Assembly (NCBI GenBank): GCA_039029735.1
Contig: JBCCFL010000014.1
Coordinates: 1 to 64,000 of the forward strand
Length of the DNA: 64,000 nt
Direction of reading: 5' to 3'
Source of the DNA: CADEDH01 sp039029735
GTDB lineage: Bacteria > Actinomycetota > Acidimicrobiia > Acidimicrobiales > SZUA-35
Made by a program: the position numbers and the translations under genes. Positions 43,778 to 52,350 of this stretch are shown here, piece after piece (position 1 is the stretch's first letter; every line of letters starts with the position of its first letter). The notes beneath the pieces were generated by a model. The model was not told the DNA's origin and did not search any database. It was given only the letters and a program-made list of their open reading frames with translations.

Positions 43778-44032
43778 TCAGGCGCGATTCGCTCGCTGCC
43801 ACTCCAGCCACGTGATCACATCCGCAGTCACGATCGGGCCAGAGCCGTCGCCGCCATAGGCGGTGACCATGCGAAATCGCAGCCAGTCGGCGTCGGGCAG
43901 GGGGAGGAACGGCCAGCGCCGCCACCAGCGGTCCGGGCGGAGGGAGGCGGCGGCCGCCAACGCCGCCGGCCACAGATCGGGGCGGCGGGCCAGGGCGGCG
44001 GTCACTGGCAGCAGGCGGGCGAGTGTCGTCAT
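43778..44032 (-). CDS. Small conserved actinobacterial protein
   Basis: 84 residues, rich in Trp, Arg and Pro: PDLWPAALAAAASLRPDRWWRR is followed by PFLPLPDADWLRFRMVTAYGG and a short helix. Similar short proteins occur in many actinobacteria, but I know no function. It starts 2 bp after the acyl-CoA dehydrogenase stop and so shares its transcript; it converges with the ROK gene. Confidence 0.7.
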   Translation of the reverse strand: MTTLARLLPVTAALARRPDLWPAALAAAASLRPDRWWRRWPFLPLPDADWLRFRMVTAYGGDGSGPIVTADVITWLEWQRANRA

Positions 44033-44034
44033 GG

Positions 44035-45282
44035 CTACTTCGGCGTCTCGTTCCAGGGGCCAGCATCGGCCCGGGGTTCCTTGGGCAACCCGAGCACCAT
44101 CTCACCGATGATGTTGCGCTGCACCTGGCTCGTGCCGGCGTAGATCGTGCCAGCCCTGGCGTTCAGGAACGTGCCGAGCCAGCTACCGGAGTCGTTCGGT
44201 GCGCCGGGGGAGTCGGTCGAGAACGAGCTGCTCGGAAGCTTGCCGACGAAGTGCATCCCGTCGGGGCCGAGGATGTCGACTGCGAGTTCGGTGGCCACCT
44301 TGTGGTACTCCGACCAGTACAGCTTGAAGATCGAGGCGTCGGCGCCCGGCCGGGAGCCGGCGAGGAACTGTGTGAGCGTGCGCATCCCCAGATAGCGCAT
44401 GATCTCCACCTTCGAGTAGCACCAGGCCAGTTGCTGGCGGATCTTGGGGTCGTCGGCAACGCCTCGCTGACGGGCGAGGTCCAGCAGACGATCGAGTTCT
44501 CCGCGGAAGGCGACCGGCGTGGTGGCTGCCGCCTCGCCCCGCTCGAAGCCGAGCAGCGTCATGGCGACGGCCCAGCCGCCGTTGACCTCGCCGACGACGT
44601 TCTCCCTGGGGGTACGAGCGTCGGTGAAGAACACCTCGTTGAACTCGCTCTCGCCCGAGATCATCTGGATGGGGCGCACCTCGACGCCGGGTTGGTCCAT
44701 CGGCACGAGCAGGAACGTGATGCCTCGGTGCTTGGCTGCTTCGGGCTCGGTACGGGTGAGCACGAAGATCCAGTTGGCCATGTGGCCGGCCGAGGTCCAG
44801 ATCTTCTGACCGTTGATCACCCACTCGTCACCGTCGAGCTCGGCCTTGCAGCCCAGGTTGGCGAGGTCTGACCCGGCGTTGGGCTCGGAGTAGCCCTGGC
44901 ACCACAGGTCTTCGCCGGAGATGATGCGCGGCAGGAAGTGCTGCTTCTGTTCCTCGGTGCCCCACTCGATGATCGTGTTGCCCACCATCTGGATGCCGAA
45001 CACGTCGTTGCCGGTGCCGGTCGGAACGCCCGCTTTCTGGAACTCTTCGGCCAGGATCACCGATTCGAGTTCGGACAGGCCAGCTCCGCCGTACTCCGAA
45101 GGCCAGTTTGCCGCCAGCAGCCGGTTGTCGCGCAGCGTGTTGCGCCACTGTTGTGCGAACTCGGCGGCCTGTTCGTGGTCGAGCGCGCCGATGCCTTCCC
45201 AGTTGGCGGGGAGATGCTCAGCGAGGAACGCCTGGATCTTCTCGCGGAACGTCGCCGCTTGCTCGGTATAGGTCGGTTGCAT
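44035..45282 (-). CDS. Acyl-CoA dehydrogenase
   Basis: 415 residues of the FAD-linked family: QGYSEPNAGSDLANLGCKAE and GQKIWTSAGHMANW in the middle domain, ILVP-type substrate segments, and the C-terminal GTSQVQRNIIGEMVLGLP. The helical N-terminus is complete. The substrate is not evident; the length and the changed catalytic-base region resemble long or branched acyl and steroid side-chain enzymes. The ATG is preceded by TAGGTT at 6 nt, although GGAGGT also lies in that spacer. Confidence 0.9.
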   Translation of the reverse strand: MQPTYTEQAATFREKIQAFLAEHLPANWEGIGALDHEQAAEFAQQWRNTLRDNRLLAANWPSEYGGAGLSELESVILAEEFQKAGVPTGTGNDVFGIQMVGNTIIEWGTEEQKQHFLPRIISGEDLWCQGYSEPNAGSDLANLGCKAELDGDEWVINGQKIWTSAGHMANWIFVLTRTEPEAAKHRGITFLLVPMDQPGVEVRPIQMISGESEFNEVFFTDARTPRENVVGEVNGGWAVAMTLLGFERGEAAATTPVAFRGELDRLLDLARQRGVADDPKIRQQLAWCYSKVEIMRYLGMRTLTQFLAGSRPGADASIFKLYWSEYHKVATELAVDILGPDGMHFVGKLPSSSFSTDSPGAPNDSGSWLGTFLNARAGTIYAGTSQVQRNIIGEMVLGLPKEPRADAGPWNETPK

Positions 45283-45288
45283 ACCTCC

Positions 45289-45294
45289 AACCTA
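45289..45294 (-). promoter_or_regulatory. Candidate -10 of the acyl-CoA dehydrogenase gene
   Basis: Minus-strand TAGGTT, then GGAGGT, then the ATG at 45282. The six spacer bases would form a Shine-Dalgarno if transcription started further up, so both modes are possible. Confidence 0.5.
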
Positions 45295-45344
45295 GACCAC
45301 CCGGGGGCCAGAGCCCGAGCTGGAACTGCAGGGTTCGGGCAGCC

Positions 45345-45845
45345 TCAGGCGGCCTCTTGTTCCAGATAGGGCGTCCAGGCCCGGGGCACCGTGCCAGCAG
45401 CCACCTTCACCCACACGTACTGAGTAGGCGCCGCCGGTGGCCGGGTGAGGCTCAGCGAGCAGTTCTCAAGCAGCCGATCGCCCTTGAAGGTGTTGCACCG
45501 CCGGCAGCATGCGACGACGTTTTCCCAGGTGTGGGGCCCGCCCTTGGAACGCGGCACCACGTGGTCGATGCTCTCGGCGTTCTTGCCGCAGTACTGGCAC
45601 TTGCCCTGGTCTCGGGCGAACACGGCGCGCCGGCTGAGTGGCGCAGTTCGCTTGTAGGGCACCTTCACGTAGTAGCGGAGGCGGATGACCGAAGGGACGG
45701 GCAACGAGACGGTGGCCGACTCGATCCGAGCGCCGGTGTCGGCGAGAACGTCCACCTTCTCGTCGAGCGCAAGCACAACGGCTCGGCGGGCGGACACGAC
45801 CCCGATTGGCTCGTAGGTTGCATTCAGCACCAATGCCCGGGTCAT
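45345..45845 (-). CDS. HNH endonuclease family protein
   Basis: 166 residues. The N-terminal 60 (ALVLNATYEPIGVVSARRAVVLAL) are typical of a widespread actinobacterial group. The HNH core is CQYCGK...SIDHVVPRSKGG...NVVACCRRCNTFKGDR, with two zinc CxxC pairs and the catalytic His. No mobile element is near it, which suggests a housekeeping or repair role rather than a homing enzyme. A leaderless -10 precedes the ATG. Confidence 0.9.
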   Translation of the reverse strand: MTRALVLNATYEPIGVVSARRAVVLALDEKVDVLADTGARIESATVSLPVPSVIRLRYYVKVPYKRTAPLSRRAVFARDQGKCQYCGKNAESIDHVVPRSKGGPHTWENVVACCRRCNTFKGDRLLENCSLSLTRPPAAPTQYVWVKVAAGTVPRAWTPYLEQEAA

Positions 45846-45851
45846 GGGGTC

Positions 45852-45857
45852 AACCTA
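45852..45857 (-). promoter_or_regulatory. Candidate leaderless -10 of the HNH gene
   Basis: Minus-strand TAGGTT, 6 nt (gacccc) and then the ATG at 45845; no Shine-Dalgarno. Confidence 0.55.
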
Positions 45858-45962
45858 GTACGCGAGCAGCGTTGGCGAGAGGTCATTGCCCGGCGGCACC
45901 GTCGCTGGCGGTCAGGGGTCAGGTGTCGTCCAGCTGGCGGTCACCGGAGGGCCATGCCTTCG

Positions 45963-46709
45963 TCAACTGTGGTCGTGATCATCAGCGATCGTCGGCAGGT
46001 TCGCGCAGAAGCGGGCGGCGATCTCGGCCGGTGTCGGAGCCGGGGCGGGAAGCCCGCCCGCCGCCACCCGATCGATCGCGGCTCGGGTTTCGGCGTCGGT
46101 CGCCAGAACGTGCTGCAGCAGCTCGGGCCGCCAGCGCCACACCACGTTCGACTGGAATCGCGCGGCGCTGCGGGTGCGGCGCTGTGAGATGCCGACCACC
46201 TTCGCACCCTCGACCACCACCTCGCCCGGCCCGAGCGAGGCGAAGCACACAAGGCGGCCGAGTTCGCCTGGTTGGAACGCACCCGTGTGGGGAGCGGCCA
46301 GCATCGGGAGGCTGCGAGCGGCGAGCAGGTCGTTGATGGTCCGGGTCCACACTGCTCCCAGCCAGTCGAAGGCCCGGCCCACGTCGTTGTGCCAGACGGG
46401 GCTGCCGGCAGGCACGATCACGTCGATCCAGCAGTCGACCCCCGGTTCAAGGGCCACCGCACCGCCCCCTGAACGTCGAGTCACCACCTCGATGCCAGCC
46501 GCAGAAGCGGCCACCGGGTCGACGGCGTCGGGCCGCTGACTGCTGCCGAGCACCACTGCTGGCTGGTCGACGTCGAGGATCCACACGAGATGGTCGGCCG
46601 GATCGGGGATCGGGCGGGCATGGAACGTGGTGGCCGATCCGGTGTCGCGGGTGGCGATCCACGGTGGAGGGACAGGGGGCACGTCGTCGGCGGTGAGGGG
46701 CGAACCCAT
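45963..46709 (-). CDS. Lipoate-protein ligase A-like protein
   Basis: 248 residues of the BPL_LplA_LipB fold: VVTRRSGGGAVALEPGVDCWIDVIVP corresponds to the RRxxGGG ligand loop, and GAKVVGISQRRTR to the conserved lysine motif. Whether it attaches lipoate, octanoate or another acid cannot be told. ATG 46709 is chosen; the frame is open to 46817, but the extra 36 residues lie over MraZ-like boxes and look noncoding. It is divergent from mraZ. Confidence 0.78.
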   Translation of the reverse strand: MGSPLTADDVPPVPPPWIATRDTGSATTFHARPIPDPADHLVWILDVDQPAVVLGSSQRPDAVDPVAASAAGIEVVTRRSGGGAVALEPGVDCWIDVIVPAGSPVWHNDVGRAFDWLGAVWTRTINDLLAARSLPMLAAPHTGAFQPGELGRLVCFASLGPGEVVVEGAKVVGISQRRTRSAARFQSNVVWRWRPELLQHVLATDAETRAAIDRVAAGGLPAPAPTPAEIAARFCANLPTIADDHDHS

Positions 46710-46782
46710 GCCCCGAAGTGTGCCCGGCAGGCCGCTCGGAGGGCGATCTGGGGCTGATGCGCCTGCCTGGTGTGCCTTTTTG

Positions 46783-46797
46783 CCCCACTTCGCCCCA
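46783..46797 (-). promoter_or_regulatory. Pair of MraZ-like boxes facing the lipoate-ligase-like gene
   Basis: On the minus strand TGGGG-cgaag-TGGGG, a direct repeat with the 10-bp period known for MraZ sites. It lies about 75 bp upstream of the lipoate-ligase-like start, so MraZ may also control this divergent gene. Confidence 0.5.
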
Positions 46798-46872
46798 CCA
46801 TGACCCCCGCCGTTCATGCGCTTGTGTATGACCTGGTCAGAGCGCTGTCACTTCTGGGTACTCGAACACATG

Positions 46873-46893
46873 TTTGGGGCTAAATGCCCCAAA
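46873..46893. promoter_or_regulatory. Perfect dyad between the two sets of MraZ boxes
   Basis: TTTGGGGC-taaat-GCCCCAAA, an 8-bp inverted repeat containing TGGGG in both orientations. It may be an extra binding site or a terminator that insulates the divergent genes. The remaining bases of 46818-46917 show nothing else I can name. Confidence 0.45.
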
Positions 46894-46917
46894 GTGCGCC
46901 CTGTGGGGCGAATTTCG

Positions 46918-46960
46918 TTGCGAAGTGGGGCGAAGTGTCATACGGTGTCACGCAGTGGGG
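46918..46960 (+). promoter_or_regulatory. mraZ promoter overlapped by a phased MraZ-box array
   Basis: TTGCGA (46918-46923), 17 bp, TACGGT (46941-46946) form a plausible promoter. Across it run four TGnnn elements exactly 10 bp apart: TGGGG (46926), TGTCA (46936), TGTCA (46946) and TGGGG (46956). MraZ is known to bind TGGGN direct repeats with 5-nt gaps upstream of its own gene, so self-repression of the whole cluster is expected. Confidence 0.7.
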
Positions 46961-46997
46961 GACTGCCCCACTACACAGGACGAAAGGGCGCAACGCG

Positions 46998-47423
46998 GTG
47001 TTCGTCGGCCAGTACGAACATGCACTCGACGACAAGGGTCGAGTCGTGCTGCCGTCGCCGTTTCGCGCTCATGTCGCCGAGAAGGGGTACGTCACCCAAC
47101 TCGACGGCTGCATCGGTCTCTGGAGTCCGGATGACTTCCGGGCAGTGGCCGAGAAGTGGAAGACCGAATCGGAGGCCTCCCGCATCTCGATGCGGGTGTT
47201 CCGGAAACTCATGAACAGCGTGCGAGAGGTGAAGCTCGACTCAGCGGGTCGGATCACCTTGCCCCGTGAGCTGCTGACCGACCTGGGATTCGGGTCGCAG
47301 GTGGTGGTGAGCGGGCTCTTCGACCGGGTCGAGATCTGGCCAGCCGAGGCGTACGCCGACGATCAGGGCAGTGACGAGACGGCGGCCGAGCTGGCCGATG
47401 CAGTCGCTCGCCTGGGTCTGTGA
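46998..47423 (+). CDS. mraZ: Transcriptional regulator MraZ
   Basis: 141 residues, the normal length. Two SpoVT/AbrB-like repeats are seen: GQYEHALDDKGRVVLPSPFR and VKLDSAGRITLPRELLTDLG, each with the conserved Asp-Arg pair. It binds the repeats upstream of its own start and controls the division cluster. The GTG at 46998 is the first codon of the conserved region; AAAGGG is about 10 nt upstream. Confidence 0.96.
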   Translation: MFVGQYEHALDDKGRVVLPSPFRAHVAEKGYVTQLDGCIGLWSPDDFRAVAEKWKTESEASRISMRVFRKLMNSVREVKLDSAGRITLPRELLTDLGFGSQVVVSGLFDRVEIWPAEAYADDQGSDETAAELADAVARLGL

Positions 47424-47666
47424 GCGAGCGGGACGGAACTGCGGGCCCCACCACCACACGCCAGCAACGGATGTCGAGAACCAGAAAGGAGGATGGGCGA
47501 AGCCGATAACGCCGGACTCGTACATCGATTGCCCCCCGGGATGCAGGAAGGGTGCTTCTGCCCCACAACTCCGCCCGCAATCCCTTTCAGCTCGTCCAGG
47601 AGAGAAATCCTGGCGTGCGTCGTAGCCCGGGGGGTTATCGATGGCCGAGCCGTCGCCCGTGGATCG
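47424..47666 (+). promoter_or_regulatory. Long leader between mraZ and rsmH
   Basis: 243 bp without a gene, in a cluster whose other genes almost touch. It has purine-rich stretches (around 47484-47496 and 47545-47551) and a clear hairpin CCAGGA-gagaaa-TCCTGG (47596-47613). A structured mraW RNA motif is known upstream of this gene in actinobacteria; I could not match its consensus from memory, so this is only a candidate. Confidence 0.4.
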
Positions 47667-48608
47667 ATGACGCAGCACGACACTCCTGCGTTCGCCCACC
47701 GGCCGGTCATGGTCGACGAGATCGTCGCACTCGCCTCCGAGGCGCCGCCCGGGTACCTCCTCGACGCCACGCTCGGGGGTGGTGGTCATGCCACCGCAGT
47801 GCTCGCGCAGTGCCCGGAACTCACCGTCATCGGCCTCGATCAGGACCCGATGGCGATCGAGGCCGCCACCACCGCCCTCGCCCCGTTCGCAGGGCGGGCC
47901 GTGATCCGCCGTCGGCGGTTCGACGGCTTGGCCGACGTGATGGCCGAGCTCGACGTGGCTGAGTTGAGCGGCTTTCTGTTCGACCTCGGCGTGAGTTCGC
48001 CCCAGCTCGACCGGGGCGAGCGCGGCTTCAGTTTCCGCAACGACGGCCCACTCGACATGCGAATGGATCCCCGGTCGGCCACCTCCGCGGCCGACGTTGT
48101 CAACACCTACCCCGAGGCCGACCTCGCCTCAGTGCTTCGCCGCTACGCAGACGAGCGGAACGCAGGCCGGATCGCAGCGGCGATCGTGGCAGCCCGACCG
48201 CTCTCCTCGACGGCGCAACTCGCTCAGATCGTCGTGGATGCGACGCCGGCGGCGGCCCGTCGCGGCGGCGGGCCGCACCCGGCGACGCGCACCTTCCAGG
48301 CGATCCGCATCGAGGTCAATCGCGAGCTCGACGTGCTTCGTCCCGCTCTCGATGATGCGCTCGATGCCCTCGGTGTCGATGGCCGGGGGATGGTGCTCAC
48401 CTACCACTCGGGCGAGGACCGGATCGTCAAGGACGTGTTCCGTCAGCGATCAACCTCGGTCGATCCGCCTGGACTCCCCGTGCCTGTGTCGCCGCCGTCC
48501 TATCGCGTCGGTCGCCCTCCTGCTCGCCGCCCGAGTGACGCCGAGCAGGTCGACAACCCCCGATCCACCAGCGCCCGCCTCCGCTCGATCGAGCGCATCG
48601 CCGCCTAG
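47667..48608 (+). CDS. rsmH: 16S rRNA C1402 N4-methyltransferase RsmH (MraW)
   Basis: 313 residues. HRPVMVDEIV, LDATLGGGGHATAVL (SAM motif), DLGVSSPQLDRGERGFSFRNDGPLDMRMD in outline, and the C-terminal TYHSGEDRIVKDVFR are the family blocks. It methylates C1402 of 16S rRNA. ATG 47667 is directly before the conserved part; no strong ribosome site is visible and the frame extends upstream to 47493. It is separated from ftsL by 57 bp. Confidence 0.95.
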   Translation: MTQHDTPAFAHRPVMVDEIVALASEAPPGYLLDATLGGGGHATAVLAQCPELTVIGLDQDPMAIEAATTALAPFAGRAVIRRRRFDGLADVMAELDVAELSGFLFDLGVSSPQLDRGERGFSFRNDGPLDMRMDPRSATSAADVVNTYPEADLASVLRRYADERNAGRIAAAIVAARPLSSTAQLAQIVVDATPAAARRGGGPHPATRTFQAIRIEVNRELDVLRPALDDALDALGVDGRGMVLTYHSGEDRIVKDVFRQRSTSVDPPGLPVPVSPPSYRVGRPPARRPSDAEQVDNPRSTSARLRSIERIAA

Positions 48609-48665
48609 CTGCCACCAGCTCTCCATCCATCAGCCACCCAGCCCGCCCGCACCTCAGGAATCATC

Positions 48666-49067
48666 ATGACTGCCGCCCTTGCTCCTCGCCGCTCCACCAG
48701 CATTCGCACCGACCGTGCCCCGGCCGGTGCCCGCTCGCGCAAACCGGAGCTTCGCGTGCTGGATCAGGAGGCGATCCGTAGACGGGCGCGCCGTCGCAAC
48801 GCCGCGCTGGCGTTGTTCATCGTGGCCATGAACGGTCTCTTCGGTGTTGCGTTCGTCCACGCCCGCCTGGTGGAGAACCAGCAGGAGCTGGATCTCATGC
48901 GCGCCCGTATCGCCGAGCTCGAGGTCGAACGTACGCGTGTTGAGCGCGCCGTCGACGAGGCGTCGGCTCCGGCCGTGGTCGTGACGCGCGCCACCACCGA
49001 ACTGGGCATGGTGCGCGCCGCCGAGCCGGTCTATCTCGCGCCCACCCCGCGCGTCGGCAGCGGATGA
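48666..49067 (+). CDS. ftsL: FtsL-like division protein
   Basis: 133 residues: a basic cytoplasmic N-terminus (about 45 residues), one transmembrane helix (AALALFIVAMNGLFGVAFVHA) and a coiled coil (ENQQELDLMRARIAELEVERTRVERAV), ending with ELGMVRAAEPVYL. This is the FtsL bitopic layout, and the position between rsmH and ftsI confirms it. It would form the FtsQ-FtsL-FtsB-type complex that switches on FtsW-FtsI. Its stop overlaps the ftsI start by 4 bp. Confidence 0.88.
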   Translation: MTAALAPRRSTSIRTDRAPAGARSRKPELRVLDQEAIRRRARRRNAALALFIVAMNGLFGVAFVHARLVENQQELDLMRARIAELEVERTRVERAVDEASAPAVVVTRATTELGMVRAAEPVYLAPTPRVGSG

Positions 49068-50941
49068 GCCGACGGGCACCCACGAAGGCGGGCCAGCGGC
49101 GGCGGCGAGCGACTCTCGACCAGACAACGCCACCGGCAGATCCCAGGAATCGCCTGATCGGGCTGCTCGTACTCTTTCTCATCGTGGGTGTCGGCTTCGT
49201 GGCCGTGCTCGTCGATCTCCAGACCGTCCGGTCCGACAACCTCCGCTCCCTCAGCGAAGATCAGCGCACGCGCACCCGACAGCTCGCTGGCTACCGCGGC
49301 GACGTGCTCGACCGCAACGGCGTGGTGCTCGCGGCATCGAGCCCGAGCCACCGCGTGGTGGCCGACCCCACGCTGGTCAAGGACCCGGGCCGCACGGCGG
49401 CGCTGCTCGCGCCGTTGCTCGGGATCGACTCGGGTTGGCTCGTCGACGAGCTCACGCCGACGAGCGAAACCGACCGGTTCTCTCTGCTGGCCCGGCACGT
49501 GAACGACGACGCCGTCGCTGGCATCGCCGATCTGAACCTCGCTGGCATCTTCACCAGGCCTGAGGAGGATCGCGTCTATCCGGCCGGCGATGTGGCGGCG
49601 GCCGTTGTGGGCCGTGTCGACCCCGACGAGCAGGGCATCTACGGCGTCGAGCAGCAGTACAACGACGCGATGACGGGCGCTCCCGGCACCGAGCAGTACG
49701 AGCGTGGTCGCTTCGGCAGCATCACCGTCGGTTCGCGCGAAGTGGATCCGGCCACGCGGGGGAGCGACGTCACGCTGACGATCGACAACCGCCTCCAGTA
49801 CGTCACTGAGGAGATGCTCGTCGGTCACTGTGAGGAGACCAGGGCTGCAGGTGCGACTGCCGTGGTGTCTGATCCGCGCACGGGTGAGATCCTGGCCATG
49901 GCCTCGGCGGTTCGCGACGAGGGCGTGTGCGGGGTGCCCCGGTACGCCCCGGCGCTGGTCGACTCGTTCGAGCCGGGTTCGGTCATCAAGCCGTTCGTGG
50001 TGGCTGCCACGATGCAGGAACTCGGCTACACCTCCGACACGGTCATCGATGTGCCGAGCCGTACCCGCGTCGGCGACAAGACCTTCGTCGACCACCCGCC
50101 CCACCCCGGGGCGCCCTTTGCGATCTCGGACATCCTGGCCGAGTCGTCGAACGTCGGCACGATCAAGCTGGCCCAGCGCCTGGCCCCCGAGACGGTCTAC
50201 GGCTACATGACTGCGTTCGGGCTCGGGCAACGCACGGGGCTCGACACCGAAGGTGAGGCTGCTGGGGTACTCCGCCATCCCGACGACTGGTACGGGTCCG
50301 ACCACGGGTCGATCCCGATCGGGCAGGGGGTCACCGTCACGGCAACCCAGCTGCTCGCCGCCTACAACGTGATCGCCAACGGTGGGCGGTACACGCCTCC
50401 GTCGTTGGTGCGCTCCATCGAGGGCGCCGATGGCGTGTCGACGCTGCCCCAACCGGAGTCGCGGCAGGTCCTGCAGCCCGAGATCGCCGCCGATCTGACG
50501 CACTCGCTCACCGCGGTTGTCGCTCGGGGAACGGGTGCCGAGGCCGCAGTCGCCGGCTATCCAGTGGCCGGAAAGACAGGCACGGCGTGGAAGGTGTTCG
50601 ACGATGGCTCGGGTCGCCTCGGCTACGGCACCGACACCAATCGGCGCTACGTGGTGAGTTTCGTCGGCTTCCTCCCCGCCGATGATCCACAGCTCTCGGT
50701 CGTGGTGATGGTCGACGAGCCGAAGTCCGACACCACGGCCGCCACCATCGCTGCGCCACTTTTCGCCCAGATTGCCGAGTACTCCACGCGAATTCTGGGC
50801 ATTCCTCCACTAGTGTCGGCGACGGACGGAGCACCAGTGCGGGGCACGCCGGCGCCCCCGTCCGGATCGAATGGTGGGAGCCGCGAGTGGGCGTTGTCCC
50901 GGTCCGGCGGCGTGAGTGACGCAGGAGATGCGAACCGGTGA
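49064..50941 (+). CDS. ftsI: Septal peptidoglycan transpeptidase FtsI (class B PBP)
   Basis: 625 residues. A basic N-terminus and one transmembrane helix (about 30-52) lead to the PBP dimer domain (LAGYRGDVLDRNGVVLA) and the transpeptidase domain with SVIK (active Ser near 306), SSN (near 362) and KTGTA (near 504). It cross-links septal peptidoglycan together with FtsW. The C-terminal tail of about 45 residues is Gly/Ser/Pro-rich. The murE start lies within its final codons. Confidence 0.96.
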   Translation: MSRRAPTKAGQRRRRATLDQTTPPADPRNRLIGLLVLFLIVGVGFVAVLVDLQTVRSDNLRSLSEDQRTRTRQLAGYRGDVLDRNGVVLAASSPSHRVVADPTLVKDPGRTAALLAPLLGIDSGWLVDELTPTSETDRFSLLARHVNDDAVAGIADLNLAGIFTRPEEDRVYPAGDVAAAVVGRVDPDEQGIYGVEQQYNDAMTGAPGTEQYERGRFGSITVGSREVDPATRGSDVTLTIDNRLQYVTEEMLVGHCEETRAAGATAVVSDPRTGEILAMASAVRDEGVCGVPRYAPALVDSFEPGSVIKPFVVAATMQELGYTSDTVIDVPSRTRVGDKTFVDHPPHPGAPFAISDILAESSNVGTIKLAQRLAPETVYGYMTAFGLGQRTGLDTEGEAAGVLRHPDDWYGSDHGSIPIGQGVTVTATQLLAAYNVIANGGRYTPPSLVRSIEGADGVSTLPQPESRQVLQPEIAADLTHSLTAVVARGTGAEAAVAGYPVAGKTGTAWKVFDDGSGRLGYGTDTNRRYVVSFVGFLPADDPQLSVVVMVDEPKSDTTAATIAAPLFAQIAEYSTRILGIPPLVSATDGAPVRGTPAPPSGSNGGSREWALSRSGGVSDAGDANR

Positions 50942-52350
50942 GTGCATCGCTGGCCGACGTGGGTGGGCTCCTCGGCATCGCTGTGCCCGGTGACGCCTCG
51001 GCGACGCTGGTCGGCGCAACCCACGATTCCCGGGCCGTGCAGCCCGGATGGCTCTTCTGCTGCGTGCCGGGGGCCAACGTCGATGGCCATGAGTTCGCCC
51101 CGGCTGCGATCGCTGCTGGGGCGGCGGCGCTGCTCGTGGAACGACCACTCGGGCTCGGCGTCCCCGAGTTGCAGGTACGCGACGTTCGGCGAGCGATGGG
51201 GCCCGTCGCCGCGGTGATCGAGGGTCAGCCGTCGAACGAACTCACCGTTGTCGGCGTCACCGGGACCAACGGCAAGAGCTCGGTGGTCCAGCTTCTCGCC
51301 GACATCTGGGCTGCGGCGGGAACCAGCGCAGAGATATATGGCACCCTCACCGGCGCCCGAACCACGCCTGAGGCCACCGACCTGCAGCGCCAGTTCCGCC
51401 AAAGCCGTGACCGTGGTGTGGACGCCGTCGCCATCGAGGTGTCGTCGCACGCACTGGCCCTCGAGCGGACGCGGGGCACGCGGTTCGCCGCCGCCATCTT
51501 CACCAACCTCGGCCGCGACCACCTCGACTTCCATCGCACGATGGAGAACTACTTCGCAGCCAAGACGCTGCTGTTCGCCCCCGGGTACACCCCGCTCGCC
51601 GTGGTCAACACCGATGACGACTACGGGCTGCGCCTGGCCGGCATGCTGCGTGACGAGAGCGCCGTGACGCTGCACCGGTACGAACTCCGCGACGCCGAGG
51701 GGCTGGTGATCGACGGTGTCCGGTCCACGTTCACCTGGCGCGGCCATCCGGTGTCGCTTCCTCTTGCTGGCCGGCACAACGTGTCGAACGCCCTCGCGGC
51801 GGCGACGGCGGCGGCCGCCATAGGGCTCGATCCCGAGGTGATCGTGGCCGGTCTGGAGGCGACGGCCCCTGTGCGAGGTCGCTTCGAGCTGGTAGCGAAC
51901 GACGGCCCGTTCACCGTCGCCGTCGACTACGCCCACACTCCTGATGCGCTCGAAGCGGTGCTCGGTGCGGCCACCCAGATGACCGCAGGGCGAGTGATCG
52001 TGGTGTTCGGCTGCGGCGGCGACCGCGATCGTGAGAAGCGCCCCGAGATGGGCAAGGTGGCACAACGCACCGCGGATGTCGTGGTCGTCACCTCCGACAA
52101 TCCTCGCCGCGAGGATCCGCTCGACATCATCGACGCGATCCTCAACGGCATGGATCTCGATCACGACACGAACGTGATCGTCGAAGCCGATCGCCGCGTT
52201 GCGATCGAACGGGCCATCGCCGAGGCCCACCCGGGCGACATCGTTGTCATCGCCGGCAAGGGTCACGAAGCAGTGCAGGTGATCCAGCACCGGGAACTTC
52301 CCTTCGACGATCGCCAGGTCGTCCTCGACGCGCTCGGAGCACGCGCATGA
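50938..52350 (+). CDS. murE: UDP-MurNAc-tripeptide ligase MurE (mDAP type)
   Basis: 470 residues. The Mur ligase P-loop GVTGTNGKSS is near residue 106, and TPEATDLQRQF and EVSSHAL follow. The DNPRREDP motif near residue 387 is the signature of enzymes that add meso-diaminopimelate, so the wall peptide should be of the DAP type. GTG 50938 overlaps the ftsI end by 4 bp, and its own stop overlaps mraY. murF, which normally follows, is absent here. Confidence 0.95.
   Translation: MSASLADVGGLLGIAVPGDASATLVGATHDSRAVQPGWLFCCVPGANVDGHEFAPAAIAAGAAALLVERPLGLGVPELQVRDVRRAMGPVAAVIEGQPSNELTVVGVTGTNGKSSVVQLLADIWAAAGTSAEIYGTLTGARTTPEATDLQRQFRQSRDRGVDAVAIEVSSHALALERTRGTRFAAAIFTNLGRDHLDFHRTMENYFAAKTLLFAPGYTPLAVVNTDDDYGLRLAGMLRDESAVTLHRYELRDAEGLVIDGVRSTFTWRGHPVSLPLAGRHNVSNALAAATAAAAIGLDPEVIVAGLEATAPVRGRFELVANDGPFTVAVDYAHTPDALEAVLGAATQMTAGRVIVVFGCGGDRDREKRPEMGKVAQRTADVVVVTSDNPRREDPLDIIDAILNGMDLDHDTNVIVEADRRVAIERAIAEAHPGDIVVIAGKGHEAVQVIQHRELPFDDRQVVLDALGARA

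Noticed and set aside
45345..45845. HNH gene as a homing endonuclease or mobile element
   Set aside because: No intron, intein, repeat or transposase is near it, and the N-terminal region belongs to a widespread chromosomal group.
46710..46817. N-terminal extension of the lipoate-ligase-like protein
   Set aside because: The extra 36 codons cover MraZ-like boxes and a C-rich stretch and have no similarity to the family.
50938..52350. Ligase read as MurF
   Set aside because: The DNPRREDP motif and the GTNGKSS loop context identify MurE; no second ligase lies between it and mraY.
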